Source: Clostridium sp. DSM 17811 (GTDB lineage: Bacteria; Bacillota; Clostridia; Clostridiales; Clostridiaceae). Taken from it: a stretch of 64,000 nt of DNA. Position 1 is the first letter of the stretch. Each line of letters starts with the position of its first letter. A program made the translations under genes and the position numbers. Below the pieces are notes generated by a model. The model ran no database searches. It was not told the origin of the DNA and saw only the letters and a list, made by a program, of their open reading frames with translations. Of the stretch, positions 1 to 10,133 are shown in pieces. Location of the stretch: assembly GCF_018861905.1 (NCBI RefSeq), contig NZ_JAHLDU010000004.1:124001-188000 (forward strand), in the 5' to 3' direction.

Positions 1-1
1 G

Positions 2-1141
2 AATTCAGTTTCAAATATGTCTCCACAATATAAAGCAAATTTAATAATATTGTCCGAAAATAAAAATATGATATATAAAGATAAAAAAATCACTTCAGCG
101 AAGGCAATAGATATTGGATTAAATAATGTGTCAAATGAAATATATAATATTGACGGAAAAAAATTTTTATTAAATCGAGAAGTGTCAAACTATTCTAATT
201 GGACATATGTTAATTTTTTGTCCTATGAAAATATTTTTCAGAATATAAAATTAATGAGAACTATTATGTTAGGTTGCTTTTTAATGATTTTTATTTTAGC
301 AGTTTCTATGGGACTCGGTTTTGCGGGTAGTATAACAAAACCAATAATTACATTAAGTAAAAAAATGAAAAAAGTTGAAAATGGTAATTTTGAAATAATG
401 GAAATAGATAAAATTTCTGATGACAAATGTGATGAAGTGGGACAGTTAAATAATGATTTTATTGTCATGGTTAACAAAATAAATGAGTTAATAAAGGAAA
501 ACTATATTAAACAAATATTAGTTAAGGAAACAGAATTAAAGGCCTTACAATCTCAAATAAATCCTCATTTTTTATATAATACTCTTGATTCAATTAATTG
601 GATTGCTAAAGCTAATAAACAAGATAAGATATCTTTAATGGTTAAGTCGCTTTCAAATTTATTTAGGGCTTCAATAGCTAGCAAGGATAGTATTATAAAA
701 ATTGAGGATGAACTAAAGTTATTAAATGATTATATAAATATACAAAAGATAAGATATGAGGAAAGACTAGATTTTAGCGATTTGGTAGAAGAGGATATAA
801 AGGAGTGTTATATTCTTAAAATGACATTGCAACCATTAGTTGAAAATTCTATTAAGTATGGACTGGAGCAATTAACTGGTGTATGTAAAATTACAATAAG
901 GTCTCAAAAGCAAAAAGATTTTCTTGAGATAATAGTTAGCGATAATGGAATTGGTATGACTAAGGAATTTATCCACGAGTTAGAAATTGGTGAGAATAAA
1001 TCTAGGAGTACTGGTATAGGTATAAAAAACATAGATGCACGAATAAAGTTGTTTTTTGGTGAAGAATTTGGAATATCAGTAAAAAGTCAATTAAGTGAGG
1101 GAACCACAGTTATAGTTAGGATTCCATACAAAGTGAGGTGA
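2..1141 (+). CDS. Sensor histidine kinase, YesM type (5' end outside window)
   Basis: Membrane histidine kinase of the LytS/YesM class that would phosphorylate the response regulator 4 bp downstream. The reading frame is open to the first base, and only about 380 residues are present against roughly 580-600 for the family, so the N-terminus and most of the extracellular sensor lie upstream. Seen in order, numbered from the first internal ATG at 17: the end of the sensor domain, a transmembrane helix (about residues 80-104), HAMP (about 105-160), the phospho-acceptor region INPHFLYNTLDS with His near residue 184, an N box (LVENSIKYGL), DNGIGM, and the G2 box GIGIKNI. Context points to sensing a plant-derived sugar and driving the importer at 2818-5968. 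The ATG at 17 is internal, not the true start. Confidence 0.93.
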   Translation, partial: NSVSNMSPQYKANLIILSENKNMIYKDKKITSAKAIDIGLNNVSNEIYNIDGKKFLLNREVSNYSNWTYVNFLSYENIFQNIKLMRTIMLGCFLMIFILAVSMGLGFAGSITKPIITLSKKMKKVENGNFEIMEIDKISDDKCDEVGQLNNDFIVMVNKINELIKENYIKQILVKETELKALQSQINPHFLYNTLDSINWIAKANKQDKISLMVKSLSNLFRASIASKDSIIKIEDELKLLNDYINIQKIRYEERLDFSDLVEEDIKECYILKMTLQPLVENSIKYGLEQLTGVCKITIRSQKQKDFLEIIVSDNGIGMTKEFIHELEIGENKSRSTGIGIKNIDARIKLFFGEEFGISVKSQLSEGTTVIVRIPYKVR

Positions 1142-1145
1142 GAGA

Positions 1146-2690
1146 ATGTATAAAGTTTTGATTGTTGATGATGAGAGAATAATAAGAGAAGGTATTGCAA
1201 ATTCTATTGAGTGGAACAAATATGGTTTCTCACTTTGTGGAATGGCGCAGAATGGAATAGATGCTTATGAAATTATTAAGCAAATTGTTCCAGAAGTGGT
1301 TATAACTGATATTAAAATGCCTGGAATGGGAGGATTAGAATTAATTTCTAGGATATATAAGGAATATCCTCAAATTATTTTCATAATTTTGTCTGGATAT
1401 GGAGAATTTGAATTTGCAAATAAAGCGATGAAATACGGCGTTAAATACTATTTATTAAAACCATGTGATGAGGATGAAATAATTAAAATTTTAAAAAAAA
1501 TAGCAATAGAAAAAAAAGAAAAAGAAAAAAAGGATAAATTTCTTACGGATATAAATGATAATTTAAAAAAAGTTTTACCACAAGTCGGGGAACAGTTTTT
1601 AAGAGATTTTATAATTGGGGTAAATTATAGTAAATTAGAATGTGAATATTTTTTAAGACTGTTTGATATAAAAGAAACTAAGTTTAAACTTGTTGTATTT
1701 AAACTGGATAATGGAGTGGATTTACTAGAGAAGTTTGCTTTAAAGAATATAGCATATGATATATTGAATCAAAATGTTGTTTACTTGAGCACTATATTGG
1801 ATAATAATATTTTATTGCTAATTAAGTCTATTGATTTATCTATGCTTACAGACTTATTGTCCCAAATTAAAGATATTTTTAATAAATATTTTAAATATGA
1901 TATTTGTATAGGAGTAAGTAATGAAAATAGTTTTGAAAGTATACAAAAAATGTATCTAGAGGTTAAGGAATGTTTGAAATGTGAATTCTATCTTGGTGAT
2001 AACAAAATAATAACAGAGAAAATTATTGAGTTTAATAAGTCTCAAGATAATTTAAATGATTCAACTTACAATGAAATGATTGCGGTTTCGGTTAAAACTG
2101 GTAATATAGAAAGCTTAAACTTTCAATTGGACAGTTTTTTTCATAAGATATATCAAGAAAAAGTAGAAATAGAAATGGCTAAAAATTATTGTTTTGAAAT
2201 ATTTTTAATTATACTAAGGCAAGGAAATCATAAAGAAGTTAGTAGTTATGCAAAAGGTTTATATGAAATCCAAGATAAAAGTACTTTAAAACAAATTAGT
2301 GTATATATAAAATATATAGCTAATGAAATAGCTAAAAAAAATTTTGATAATAATACAGAAAATTATGGAGCTATTATAAGTACAGTTATAAACTGCGTTG
2401 AGAATAATATACAGAATTATGAATTGTCACTTACTTGGATAGCAAAAAAAGTATTATTTATAAATGAAAATTATTTGGGGAAGCTATTTTACAAACATAC
2501 TAATGAAAAGTTTTCTAAGTATGTTGTTAGGCTTAGAATGGAGAAGGCCATAGAACTTATTAGGAGTAAAAAAGATTATAAGGTTTATGAAATAACTGAG
2601 CAAATAGGATTTGGGGATAACACTCAATATTTTAGTCAAGTATTTAAAAAATATACGGGCTATACTCCATCTGAATATAGAAAACTGTAA
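1146..2690 (+). CDS. AraC-family response regulator, YesN type
   Basis: Cytoplasmic transcription factor partnered with the YesM-type kinase just upstream. Residues 1-120 form a receiver domain with acidic pocket DD at 8-9, phospho-acceptor Asp55 in ITDIKMPG and Lys106 in LLKPCDE. A middle region of about 260 residues has no clear motif. The last 100 residues are an AraC-type double helix-turn-helix (LTWIAKKVLFINENYLGKLF, then a second helix pair ending TGYTPSEYRKL). The length of 514 aa is usual for YesN proteins. In this family the regulator activates the adjacent sugar ABC importer when the kinase senses oligosaccharide; that target is inferred from position. A terminator at 2704-2737 separates it from the transporter genes. 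Confidence 0.95.
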   Translation: MYKVLIVDDERIIREGIANSIEWNKYGFSLCGMAQNGIDAYEIIKQIVPEVVITDIKMPGMGGLELISRIYKEYPQIIFIILSGYGEFEFANKAMKYGVKYYLLKPCDEDEIIKILKKIAIEKKEKEKKDKFLTDINDNLKKVLPQVGEQFLRDFIIGVNYSKLECEYFLRLFDIKETKFKLVVFKLDNGVDLLEKFALKNIAYDILNQNVVYLSTILDNNILLLIKSIDLSMLTDLLSQIKDIFNKYFKYDICIGVSNENSFESIQKMYLEVKECLKCEFYLGDNKIITEKIIEFNKSQDNLNDSTYNEMIAVSVKTGNIESLNFQLDSFFHKIYQEKVEIEMAKNYCFEIFLIILRQGNHKEVSSYAKGLYEIQDKSTLKQISVYIKYIANEIAKKNFDNNTENYGAIISTVINCVENNIQNYELSLTWIAKKVLFINENYLGKLFYKHTNEKFSKYVVRLRMEKAIELIRSKKDYKVYEITEQIGFGDNTQYFSQVFKKYTGYTPSEYRKL

Positions 2691-2699
2691 CGGTTTACA
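2686..2699. promoter_or_regulatory. Possible CcpA (cre-like) site
   Basis: TGTAACGGTTTACA is an almost symmetrical 14-mer with one core mismatch to the catabolite-response consensus TGWAANCGNTNWCA. It spans the stop codon of the yesN-like gene, 120-130 bp before the importer operon. Catabolite control of a sugar importer would be expected, but the call rests on sequence only and the site is well upstream of the -10 box at 2763. Confidence 0.4.
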
Positions 2700-2703
2700 A
2701 AAA

Positions 2704-2737
2704 ATGCTGTTTTTTAAACAAAAACAGCGTTTTTTTT
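2704..2737 (+). terminator. Rho-independent terminator after yesN-like gene
   Basis: A GCTG/CAGC-based stem extended by T/A pairs (arms about 2704-2714 and 2720-2730) with a five-base loop is followed by a run of eight T. It separates the two-component system from the importer genes. Confidence 0.85.
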
Positions 2738-2817
2738 GACTCTTTTTTTCAGAAAACAATTGTATAATAAAATTATAAATACAAAATCTAGTAAAACCAT
2801 TAAGGGGGCAAATATTA

Positions 2818-4128
2818 ATGAAAAAATCTATGTCTATACTTTTAGCGGCTGTTTTAACTGGTTCTTTAGCACTAGGTGGTTGTGGGAAAAGTGATACTGC
2901 AACCTCAAAAAAAGAAGTTGATGCTAATGCGCCAGTTAAACTATCAATAACTTGGTGGGGTTCACAGTCAAGGCATGATTATACTAATAAATTACTATCA
3001 ATGTATACAGCTAAATACCCAAATGTAACGTTTCAGGCAACACCTTCTGGATGGGATGGTTATTTTGATAAAATTTCAGCTCAGGCGGCAGGGGATACCA
3101 TGCCAGATATAATGCAAATGGATTACTCGTTTATATCAACATATTCTAACAATGATACCTTAGCGGATTTAACACCTTATGTAACAGATAAGACGATTGA
3201 TTTAACAAATGCTGACCAAAACCTGGTAAATACAGGTAAAGTAAGTGGGAAGCTAACAGGAGTTGTCTTAGCTTCTACAGGACTTGCAATAACTTATAAT
3301 CCAGAGGTATTTAAAAAAGCGGGACTTGCAATGCCAACATCAGCATGGACTTGGGCTGACTTTGAAAAAGATATGATAACAATCCAGAAAAAGACTGGGT
3401 CTTATGGCCAAAGTAAAATAGATAATATAAGTACTTTTCCATATTGGGTAAGACAATATGGTAAAACAATGTATTCGGCAGATGGTACAAAGCTTGGATA
3501 TGATAATGATAGTGTTTTCATAGATTATGCTAATATGCTTAAAAGACTTCAAGATGCAAAAGCATTGCCTAATCCTGATCAATGGGCACAAATTAGTGCA
3601 AAAGGAAAGGAAGCTGAGCCAGTTGTTACGGGCACAGCTGGAGCTACAATGGATTGGTCTAATTATGGTGTAATAGTTTCAAAATCAAACCCTAATTTAA
3701 AGATTATAACACCTCCTTATAGTAGTACAGGAATTAAAGCTTTATGGAATAAACCAGCAATGTTTTTTTCAGTAGCTAAATCTTCAAAAAATCAGAAGGA
3801 AGCTGCTAAATTTATTAATTGGTTCTTAAATGATCCAGAAGCAAATAAAGTTATAAATGCTGAACGTGGAATACCAGTATCCTCAACAGTAAGGGACACA
3901 CTAAAACCTACATTAACACCTCAACAAAAGGATATGTTTGATTATGCGGATATTATTGTTAAGAATTCAACAAAAGCAGATCCAGCAGATCCAGCAGGAG
4001 TAGCTGAGGTTACTAAAACATTGACAGATACAGTAAATTCATTTTTATATGGTAAAACTACGGCTGCACAGTCAGCAGCTAGTTTTAGAAGTAAATCCAA
4101 TGAAATACTTGGAAGAAATTCTAAATAA
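2818..4128 (+). CDS. Sugar ABC transporter substrate-binding lipoprotein (CUT1, YesO-like)
   Basis: Extracellular solute-binding protein anchored by a lipid. The N-terminus is a lipoprotein signal: KK, a hydrophobic stretch, then the lipobox LGGC with Cys near residue 22. The mature part reads as a family 1 solute-binding protein (SITWWGSQSRHDYTNKLL near the start; 436 aa, normal length). It starts at an ATG with AAGGGGG upstream. A TATAAT box lies at 2763-2768, but the best -35 (TTGACT at 2736) is 21 bp away, consistent with a promoter needing the AraC-type activator encoded upstream. The substrate is inferred to be an oligosaccharide for the GH115-like enzyme at 5996. No ABC ATPase is encoded nearby. 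Confidence 0.94.
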   Translation: MKKSMSILLAAVLTGSLALGGCGKSDTATSKKEVDANAPVKLSITWWGSQSRHDYTNKLLSMYTAKYPNVTFQATPSGWDGYFDKISAQAAGDTMPDIMQMDYSFISTYSNNDTLADLTPYVTDKTIDLTNADQNLVNTGKVSGKLTGVVLASTGLAITYNPEVFKKAGLAMPTSAWTWADFEKDMITIQKKTGSYGQSKIDNISTFPYWVRQYGKTMYSADGTKLGYDNDSVFIDYANMLKRLQDAKALPNPDQWAQISAKGKEAEPVVTGTAGATMDWSNYGVIVSKSNPNLKIITPPYSSTGIKALWNKPAMFFSVAKSSKNQKEAAKFINWFLNDPEANKVINAERGIPVSSTVRDTLKPTLTPQQKDMFDYADIIVKNSTKADPADPAGVAEVTKTLTDTVNSFLYGKTTAAQSAASFRSKSNEILGRNSK

Positions 4129-4136
4129 TAAATATC

Positions 4137-4177
4137 AATGCTTTACGGCTGGAATAATATCCAGTCTGTAAAGCATT
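4137..4177 (+). promoter_or_regulatory. Intercistronic hairpin after binding-protein gene
   Basis: AATGCTTTAC pairs with GTAAAGCATT and continues imperfectly through CTGGA/TCCAG, with a short AT loop. There is no T run, so it is more likely an mRNA-stabilising or partial-termination hairpin that raises binding protein over permease. A similar hairpin sits after the other binding-protein gene (20585-20623). Confidence 0.6.
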
Positions 4178-4211
4178 ATTAAAAATTACATTGTGAAGGT
4201 TGTGAATTTAT

Positions 4212-5117
4212 ATGAGTAAAAAAAAGAAAAACTTAAAATTTGGAAACAATAATGTAACTGGTTATATTCTTATTGCGCCATGGTTGATAGGATTTTTGAT
4301 TATGTATGCAATACCAATGGTTATATCGTTATATTTTTCTTTCACAAAATATAATTTACTTAGTACACCTAAGTTCATTGGTATAGATAATTTCAGAAGA
4401 ATGTTTTTCAATGATCCAAGTTTTTGGAAGTCATTAGGTGTAACATTTTATTATGTGTTTATGTTAGTGCCTTTAAGGTTAATATTTGCATTTATAGTAG
4501 CAATGTTACTTAATAGTAAAAGAAAATTTTTAGGTTTATATAGAGCAGTGTATTATGTACCTTCAATTGTTGGAGGAAGTGTAGCTGTTTCAATAGTTTG
4601 GAAACAAATTTTTGGAAATGATGGAGTTGCAATGTCGCTTCTTTCTATTATTGGGATACATCAAAAAATATCTTTTATAGGTAATCCGTCAACTGCTATA
4701 TGGACGATAATATCCCTGGGAGTATGGCAATTTGGATCGGCGATGTTAATATTTCTAGCTGCTATAAAACAATTACCAAAAAGTATTTATGAATCCGCAA
4801 GTATTGATGGAGCTGGTTTTTTTAGGCAGGTTTTTAAAATTACAATACCAATGCTCACTCCAGTAATTTTCTTTAATTTAATTCTGCAAATAATTAATGC
4901 ATTTAAAGCATTTACAGAAAGTTATATCATAACTCAAGGTGGTCCAATGGACAGTACCTTATTCTATGTATTAAATTTATATAGAAAATCATTTACCTAC
5001 TTTGACATGGGATACAGTAGCGCTATGGCTTGGGTATTGGTTGCTATAATTGGAATATTTACTGCAGTATTATTTAAATCCCAGACATCATGGGTACATT
5101 ACGAATCAAAGGAGTGA
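4212..5117 (+). CDS. Sugar ABC transporter permease (CUT1, YesP-like)
   Basis: Integral membrane permease, 301 aa with six predicted helices. The first helix begins at about residue 15 (GYILIAPWLIGFLIMYAIPM). The cytoplasmic EAA loop that docks the ATPase is visible as YESASIDGAGFFRQVFKITIP near residues 196-215. It forms the permease heterodimer with the next gene, separated by only 5 bp. The ATPase is not in the window; in the Bacillus YesOPQ system a shared MsmX-type ATPase serves this role, and the same is inferred here. Confidence 0.94.
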   Translation: MSKKKKNLKFGNNNVTGYILIAPWLIGFLIMYAIPMVISLYFSFTKYNLLSTPKFIGIDNFRRMFFNDPSFWKSLGVTFYYVFMLVPLRLIFAFIVAMLLNSKRKFLGLYRAVYYVPSIVGGSVAVSIVWKQIFGNDGVAMSLLSIIGIHQKISFIGNPSTAIWTIISLGVWQFGSAMLIFLAAIKQLPKSIYESASIDGAGFFRQVFKITIPMLTPVIFFNLILQIINAFKAFTESYIITQGGPMDSTLFYVLNLYRKSFTYFDMGYSSAMAWVLVAIIGIFTAVLFKSQTSWVHYESKE

Positions 5118-5122
5118 TAAAG

Positions 5123-5968
5123 GTGGGAAAAAACAAAAAATTAAGATCATTTATGTTTCATTTTTTTACTATTTTATTAGGTCTTATTATGATTTATCCA
5201 TTGTTATGGTTAGTAAGTAGTTCATTTAAAACGAATTCTGAAATATTTGTTAATTCATATTCATTAATACCTAAACATTGGGATATTGTGAAAAACTACT
5301 CTTCAGGATGGAAAGGAATTGGAGGAGTATCTTTTGGAACATTCATGTGGAACTCAGTAATTGTTGCAGTAATTGGAACAGTTGGAGGTGTTTTTTCTTC
5401 AGTGATTGCAGCTTATGCGTTTGCTAGAATAAAATTCTTTGGTAAAAACTTTTGGTTTTTCTGTGTAATGATGACGCTGATGGTACCTAACCAAGTTATG
5501 GTAGTACCACAATTTATTATATTCAAGAAACTAGGGCTTATAAATAATATTGCATCATTAATAATTCCATGGGTTTTTGGTAGTGCATTTTTCATATTTT
5601 TAACTGTACAATTTATTCGTGGATTACCAATTGAGCTAGATGAGGCTGCTGAAATTGATGGATGTAGTAAAATTCAGACTTTTACTAAAATTATTTTTCC
5701 ATTAGTAGTTCCAGCTGTAATTACATCAACAATATTTTCTTTTTATTGGATATGGCAAGACTTTTTTCAACCTCTAATTTTTATGAGTAATCCAAGGCAT
5801 TTCACTGTTTCTTTAGCTTTAAATTTATATCTTGACCCAAATTCATTTAATAATTATGGGGGAATGCTTGCAATGTCTGTTGTGTCTTTAATACCAGTAG
5901 TTGTTATATTTCTAATATTTCAAAAACAATTGGTAGAAGGTGTAGCAACAAGTGGACTTAAGGATTAA
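5123..5968 (+). CDS. Sugar ABC transporter permease (CUT1, YesQ-like)
   Basis: Second permease of the importer, about 281 aa with six helices. The EAA loop is DEAAEIDGCSKIQTFTKIIF near the last third. I place the start at the GTG at 5123, which has AAAGGAG eight bases upstream; an ATG at 5090 in the same frame would overlap the previous gene by 28 bp and lacks a good ribosome binding site. The C-terminus LVEGVATSGLKD is typical of MalG-like permeases. It is co-transcribed with 4212-5117 and with the glycosidase that follows. Confidence 0.93.
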   Translation: MGKNKKLRSFMFHFFTILLGLIMIYPLLWLVSSSFKTNSEIFVNSYSLIPKHWDIVKNYSSGWKGIGGVSFGTFMWNSVIVAVIGTVGGVFSSVIAAYAFARIKFFGKNFWFFCVMMTLMVPNQVMVVPQFIIFKKLGLINNIASLIIPWVFGSAFFIFLTVQFIRGLPIELDEAAEIDGCSKIQTFTKIIFPLVVPAVITSTIFSFYWIWQDFFQPLIFMSNPRHFTVSLALNLYLDPNSFNNYGGMLAMSVVSLIPVVVIFLIFQKQLVEGVATSGLKD

Positions 5969-5995
5969 TAAAAGCGAAAAAGAAGGGTGAAATTA

Positions 5996-8065
5996 ATGAA
6001 ACAAAATAAATTTTTTATTTTAAATAAAAATACAACTATAGAAATAATAGGAGAAAGTAGCAAGGCAATTAAAAATATTATAGATATTTTTTCACGTGAT
6101 ATTAACAAAGTATTTAAAGTTGAAAGCAATTTAAACGGAGATGAAAGGACAGAAATAATTATAAGATGTTCATTAGATGATACTGAGTTTCTTTTAAAGT
6201 CAGAAGAGTTTACTGTGAAATTTCAGGCCGATGATAATAAAAAAAGTGTTATGAATATAAATGCAAAGGATGAATTAGGAATAATATATGCATTGCTTTA
6301 TATAAGTAAAACATATTTGGGTGTAGATCCATTTTGGTTCTGGAATGATAAAGAACCTAAATGCTTACCATATGTTAGAATTCCTATGTCTGATTATAAG
6401 TCATTTACTAGAAAGGTTAAATATAGAGGATGGTTTGTGAATGATGAAGTACTATTATCAGGTTGGAAGGATAGCCCAACAGACGAAGAAGTTTGGAAAT
6501 TAGTTTTTGAAACTATACTTAGATGCGGTGGAAATATGGTTATACCAGGTACAGATAAAACAAGCAAAATAAACAAGCAGCTGGCGTCAGATATGGGATT
6601 GTGGATAACTCATCATCATGCAGAGCCTTTAGGTGCCGAAATGTTTTTAAGAGCTTACCCAGGCGAGGAGCCTATATATGATAAAAATAGTAAACTTTTT
6701 GAGGAACTTTGGAGAAGCGCCGTATTAGATCAGAAAGACACAAAAGTTATATGGAATATCGGATTTAGAGGGCAGGGAGATCAAGCGTTTTGGGAATATG
6801 ATGCAACATATAAAACACCTGAGGCAAGAGGTAAACTTATAAGTAAAGTAATTCAAAAGCAATACGAAATAGTTAAAGAGTATGTTGAGAAACCGGTATT
6901 TTGTACAAACTTGTATGGTGAAATAATGGAACTGTATAAAGAGGGATACATAGAATTCCCAGAGGGTGTTATAAAAATATGGGCAGATAGCGGATATGGG
7001 AAGATGGTTTCAAGAAGACAAGGAAATCATAACCCTAGAGTATATTCATTGCCAAGTAAAAATGATTTAGGCCCTCATGGTGTTTATTATCATGTTACCT
7101 TTTATGATCTGCAATCATCTAATCATTTGACTATGCTTCCTAATACACCTGAATTTGTGAAGTCGGAATTAGAAGCTGCATTTATGGTTGGAGCTAATGA
7201 GTATTTAATTGTAAATAGTGGGAATATTAGACCGCATACTTATATGTTAGATTTAGTGAGTGAACTTTGGAAGTATGGTTATGTAGATACAAATAAGCAC
7301 ATGAAAAATTATATGAAATGCTATTTTCCTTCTGGAAGTGAAATTGTGGAAGAATGTTTTAATAAATATTTTAAGACACCTGTGCAATATGGACAATATG
7401 AAGATGAAAGAGCAGGAGAGCAATTTTATCACTATCCAACGAGAGAAATAATTAGCCATTGGATTAAAAATAAAAACAATGATACTGTAGAATCTTTAAA
7501 TTGGGCCACGGGTCATATTTGTTTTGAAAAGCAGGTTAAGTGGTATAAGGAAAAGTATGAAGCAAATTTGAATAAGTGGGAAGTTTTAAAAAATCAGTGT
7601 GATAATGCGTTAATGTCTTTATTAGGAAAAGAGAAGAGTCTATTTTGCGATAGTTTATTATTGCAGGTAATAATTCATCTAACAGGTTGCAAAGGCTCAG
7701 TATATCTTTGCAGGGGTTATGATGCATTTAGAGAAAAAAATTATTCTCTTTCATTTGTACATGTTTGTACTGCAATGAAAGAATATGAAGAAGCACTTAG
7801 CAAAATGAAAGAATCAGAGCATGATAAATGGATAAATTTCTACAGAAATGACTGTCTCACAAATGTTAAACTCACAATATATTGTTTAGATACTCTTAGA
7901 AGGTATATTCGTGTACTTGGTGATGGTTCTAATTTTTATAATTGGGAAAAGCAATATGTTCTATCGAGTGGGGATAGAAATATTATGTTGCTCGCAACTA
8001 CTACTAATCAGTTAACTGATGATGAGCTTTATGTTAAGATTAAGGAAAAGGTAATGATGATATAG
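5996..8065 (+). CDS. GH115-like glycoside hydrolase
   Basis: Cytoplasmic enzyme (no signal peptide), about 689 aa, last gene of the importer operon. The N-terminal 130 residues resemble the alpha/beta domain preceding the barrel in GH115 proteins. The catalytic barrel begins with KYRGWFVNDE (GH115 proteins have an RGxFxNDE signature) and contains IWNIGFRGQGD, KIWADSGYGKM and GPHGVYYHVTFYD. Known GH115 members are alpha-1,2-glucuronidases acting on decorated xylan and usually exceed 800 aa, so this form lacks the C-terminal domains. ATG 5996 is preferred, with AGAAGG nine bases upstream, over GTG 5987, which overlaps that site. The substrate is uncertain: glucuronoxylan fragments or a uronic-acid-containing pectic side chain are both possible. 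Confidence 0.75.
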   Translation: MKQNKFFILNKNTTIEIIGESSKAIKNIIDIFSRDINKVFKVESNLNGDERTEIIIRCSLDDTEFLLKSEEFTVKFQADDNKKSVMNINAKDELGIIYALLYISKTYLGVDPFWFWNDKEPKCLPYVRIPMSDYKSFTRKVKYRGWFVNDEVLLSGWKDSPTDEEVWKLVFETILRCGGNMVIPGTDKTSKINKQLASDMGLWITHHHAEPLGAEMFLRAYPGEEPIYDKNSKLFEELWRSAVLDQKDTKVIWNIGFRGQGDQAFWEYDATYKTPEARGKLISKVIQKQYEIVKEYVEKPVFCTNLYGEIMELYKEGYIEFPEGVIKIWADSGYGKMVSRRQGNHNPRVYSLPSKNDLGPHGVYYHVTFYDLQSSNHLTMLPNTPEFVKSELEAAFMVGANEYLIVNSGNIRPHTYMLDLVSELWKYGYVDTNKHMKNYMKCYFPSGSEIVEECFNKYFKTPVQYGQYEDERAGEQFYHYPTREIISHWIKNKNNDTVESLNWATGHICFEKQVKWYKEKYEANLNKWEVLKNQCDNALMSLLGKEKSLFCDSLLLQVIIHLTGCKGSVYLCRGYDAFREKNYSLSFVHVCTAMKEYEEALSKMKESEHDKWINFYRNDCLTNVKLTIYCLDTLRRYIRVLGDGSNFYNWEKQYVLSSGDRNIMLLATTTNQLTDDELYVKIKEKVMMI

Positions 8066-8073
8066 TTAGAATA

Positions 8074-8121
8074 TTAAACAAAGACCATCTATTCAATATT
8101 GAGTAGATGGTCTTTGTTTAA
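8074..8121. terminator. Bidirectional terminator between GH115-like gene and tkt
   Basis: An 18-bp perfect inverted repeat (arms 8074-8091 and 8104-8121, built on AAAGACCATCTA) with a 12-base loop lies between two convergent genes. The A/T-rich arm ends supply a U tract in both directions. Confidence 0.85.
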
Positions 8122-8141
8122 TAAATTATATTTTAATAAAA

Positions 8142-10133
8142 TTATTTGCCTAGTAGTTTAAGTGCTTTACTTACAACATTTTCTGTTGTAAATCCAAATT
8201 CTTTATATAAAATTTCAGCTTTACCTGAAGCTCCAAATCTATCAATTGAAATGATATCTCCGTCAAGTCCAACATATTTGTGCCAACCGAAGGAAGCAGC
8301 GGCTTCAATAGCGAGCCTTGTTCTAACGGATGATGGTAATATAGATTCCTTATACTCTTTTGATTGAGCGTCAAATAAATCTAAACATGGCATACTTATA
8401 ACTCTTGCTTTAATACCTTTATCATTTAATAATTTAGCACCTTCATAAATGAATTCTACTTCAGATCCAGAAGCCATTAAAATGATATCAGGCTTTTGAC
8501 CAGGTGTTTCATAAGTTTTTAATACATATGCACCTTTTAAAGCTTCTATTGATGTTTCATCATATAAAGGAAGATTCTGCCTTGTTAGTATTAATGCGGT
8601 AGGCGTTGTCCTTGAATTCATTGCGGCATACCAACCAACAGCAGTTTCTCTTGAATCAGCTGGTCTAAATACATTAAAGTTTGGTAGAGCCCTTAAAGCT
8701 GCAAGTTGCTCTATTGGTTCATGAGTTGGACCGTCTTCACCAACAGCTATACTATCATGAGTTAACACATAAGTTACTGGTAGACCCATAAGTGCAGAAA
8801 GTCTCATTGCACCCTTCATATAATCACTAAATACGAAGAAAGTTGAAACAAAAGGTTTAAGACCCCCATGAACATATATACCATTTGCAATGGCAGCCAT
8901 GGCATGCTCACGTACTCCAAAATGAAGGTTAGAACCATTTCTATCGCCTTTTGAGAAATCACCCATATCCTTCATATATGTTTTATTAGAAGGAGCAAGA
9001 TCTGCAGAGCCACCTATAAAGTTTGGTACATATTTTGCTAATATATTTATTATAGCTCCAGAAGAGTTTCTTGTTGCTGCTTTGCCTTCAAATTTCCATA
9101 ATTCTTCAACTTTAAGTAAATCAACAGAAAGGTCACCACTCTGCCATACTTCATATTCTTTAGCGAGTTTAGGATTCTCTTTGCTATACTCAGCATAAAG
9201 TGTGTTCCAAGTTTCTTCTTTTTTGCTTAGTTTTGATTTTATGATTTCCATATGCTTAGTTACTTCATCTGGAACGGTAAATGGAGCAAGATTCCAGCCC
9301 ATACATTTTTTCATTTCAGTTATATTATCTTCACCAAGTGGTTCGCCATGTGCAGATGATGTGCCTTGCTTTTTAGCACAGCCAAATCCTATAATAGTTT
9401 TGATTTTAATAAAGGTAGGTTTATTTAACTCAAGTTTTGCAGTTTCAATGGCTTTGCCTATTGCATCCATATCATTGCCATCTTCTACGTTTATTACCTG
9501 CCATCCATAAGCTTCAAACCTTTTGCCTACATCTTCTGTGAAGGCAATATCTGTAGAGCCTTCTATAGATATGTTATTTGAGTCATACATTAAAATAAGT
9601 TTAGATAACCCTAGAGTACCTGCAAGGGATGCTGCTTCTCCAGAAATACCTTCCATATTATCTCCATCACCACATATAGCATATGTATAATGATCTACAA
9701 TAGCATGTTTTTTTGTATTGAATTTTGCTGCAAGATGACTTTCAGCTATTGCCATACCAACTGCATTAGCAATTCCTTGTCCAAGTGGACCTGTGGTAAT
9801 TTCAACGCCGTTTGTATGACCATATTCAGGATGCCCGGGTGTTAAACTTCCAAATTGCCTAAAGTTCTTTAAATCTTCAATAGTTAGACCATAACCGAAA
9901 AGATTAAGAAGTGAGTATTCAAGCATTGATCCATGACCTGCAGAGAGTACAAATCTATCTCTATCCTGCCATTTTGAATTGCTTGGATTATGTTTCATGT
10001 GGTTTGCCCATAATGTATATGCCATTGGTGCAACCCCAAGTGGAAGACCTGGATGGCCTGAATTTGCTTTTTGTATTGCCTCAGCTGATAATACTCTTAT
10101 AGTATCTACTGTTAGTTGTTCAATTTTATTCAA
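8142..10133 (-). CDS. tkt: Transketolase
   Basis: Thiamine-diphosphate enzyme of the non-oxidative pentose phosphate pathway, 663 aa, full length. Seen: the N-terminal catalytic His region ([12 protein letters not shown]), the ThDP motif GDGDNMEG with a downstream Asn (MYDSNNIS), the pyrimidine-domain signature [17 protein letters not shown], and a C-terminal transketolase domain. The start is TTG with GGAGGA seven bases upstream. It is a single-gene unit, bracketed by the terminator at 8074-8121 and a divergent promoter region. Its place inside a polysaccharide locus fits a need to process pentoses (xylose, arabinose) from hemicellulose and pectin side chains, but it may simply be the housekeeping copy. 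Confidence 0.97.
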   Translation of the reverse strand: MNKIEQLTVDTIRVLSAEAIQKANSGHPGLPLGVAPMAYTLWANHMKHNPSNSKWQDRDRFVLSAGHGSMLEYSLLNLFGYGLTIEDLKNFRQFGSLTPGHPEYGHTNGVEITTGPLGQGIANAVGMAIAESHLAAKFNTKKHAIVDHYTYAICGDGDNMEGISGEAASLAGTLGLSKLILMYDSNNISIEGSTDIAFTEDVGKRFEAYGWQVINVEDGNDMDAIGKAIETAKLELNKPTFIKIKTIIGFGCAKKQGTSSAHGEPLGEDNITEMKKCMGWNLAPFTVPDEVTKHMEIIKSKLSKKEETWNTLYAEYSKENPKLAKEYEVWQSGDLSVDLLKVEELWKFEGKAATRNSSGAIINILAKYVPNFIGGSADLAPSNKTYMKDMGDFSKGDRNGSNLHFGVREHAMAAIANGIYVHGGLKPFVSTFFVFSDYMKGAMRLSALMGLPVTYVLTHDSIAVGEDGPTHEPIEQLAALRALPNFNVFRPADSRETAVGWYAAMNSRTTPTALILTRQNLPLYDETSIEALKGAYVLKTYETPGQKPDIILMASGSEVEFIYEGAKLLNDKGIKARVISMPCLDLFDAQSKEYKESILPSSVRTRLAIEAAASFGWHKYVGLDGDIISIDRFGASGKAEILYKEFGFTTENVVSKALKLLGK

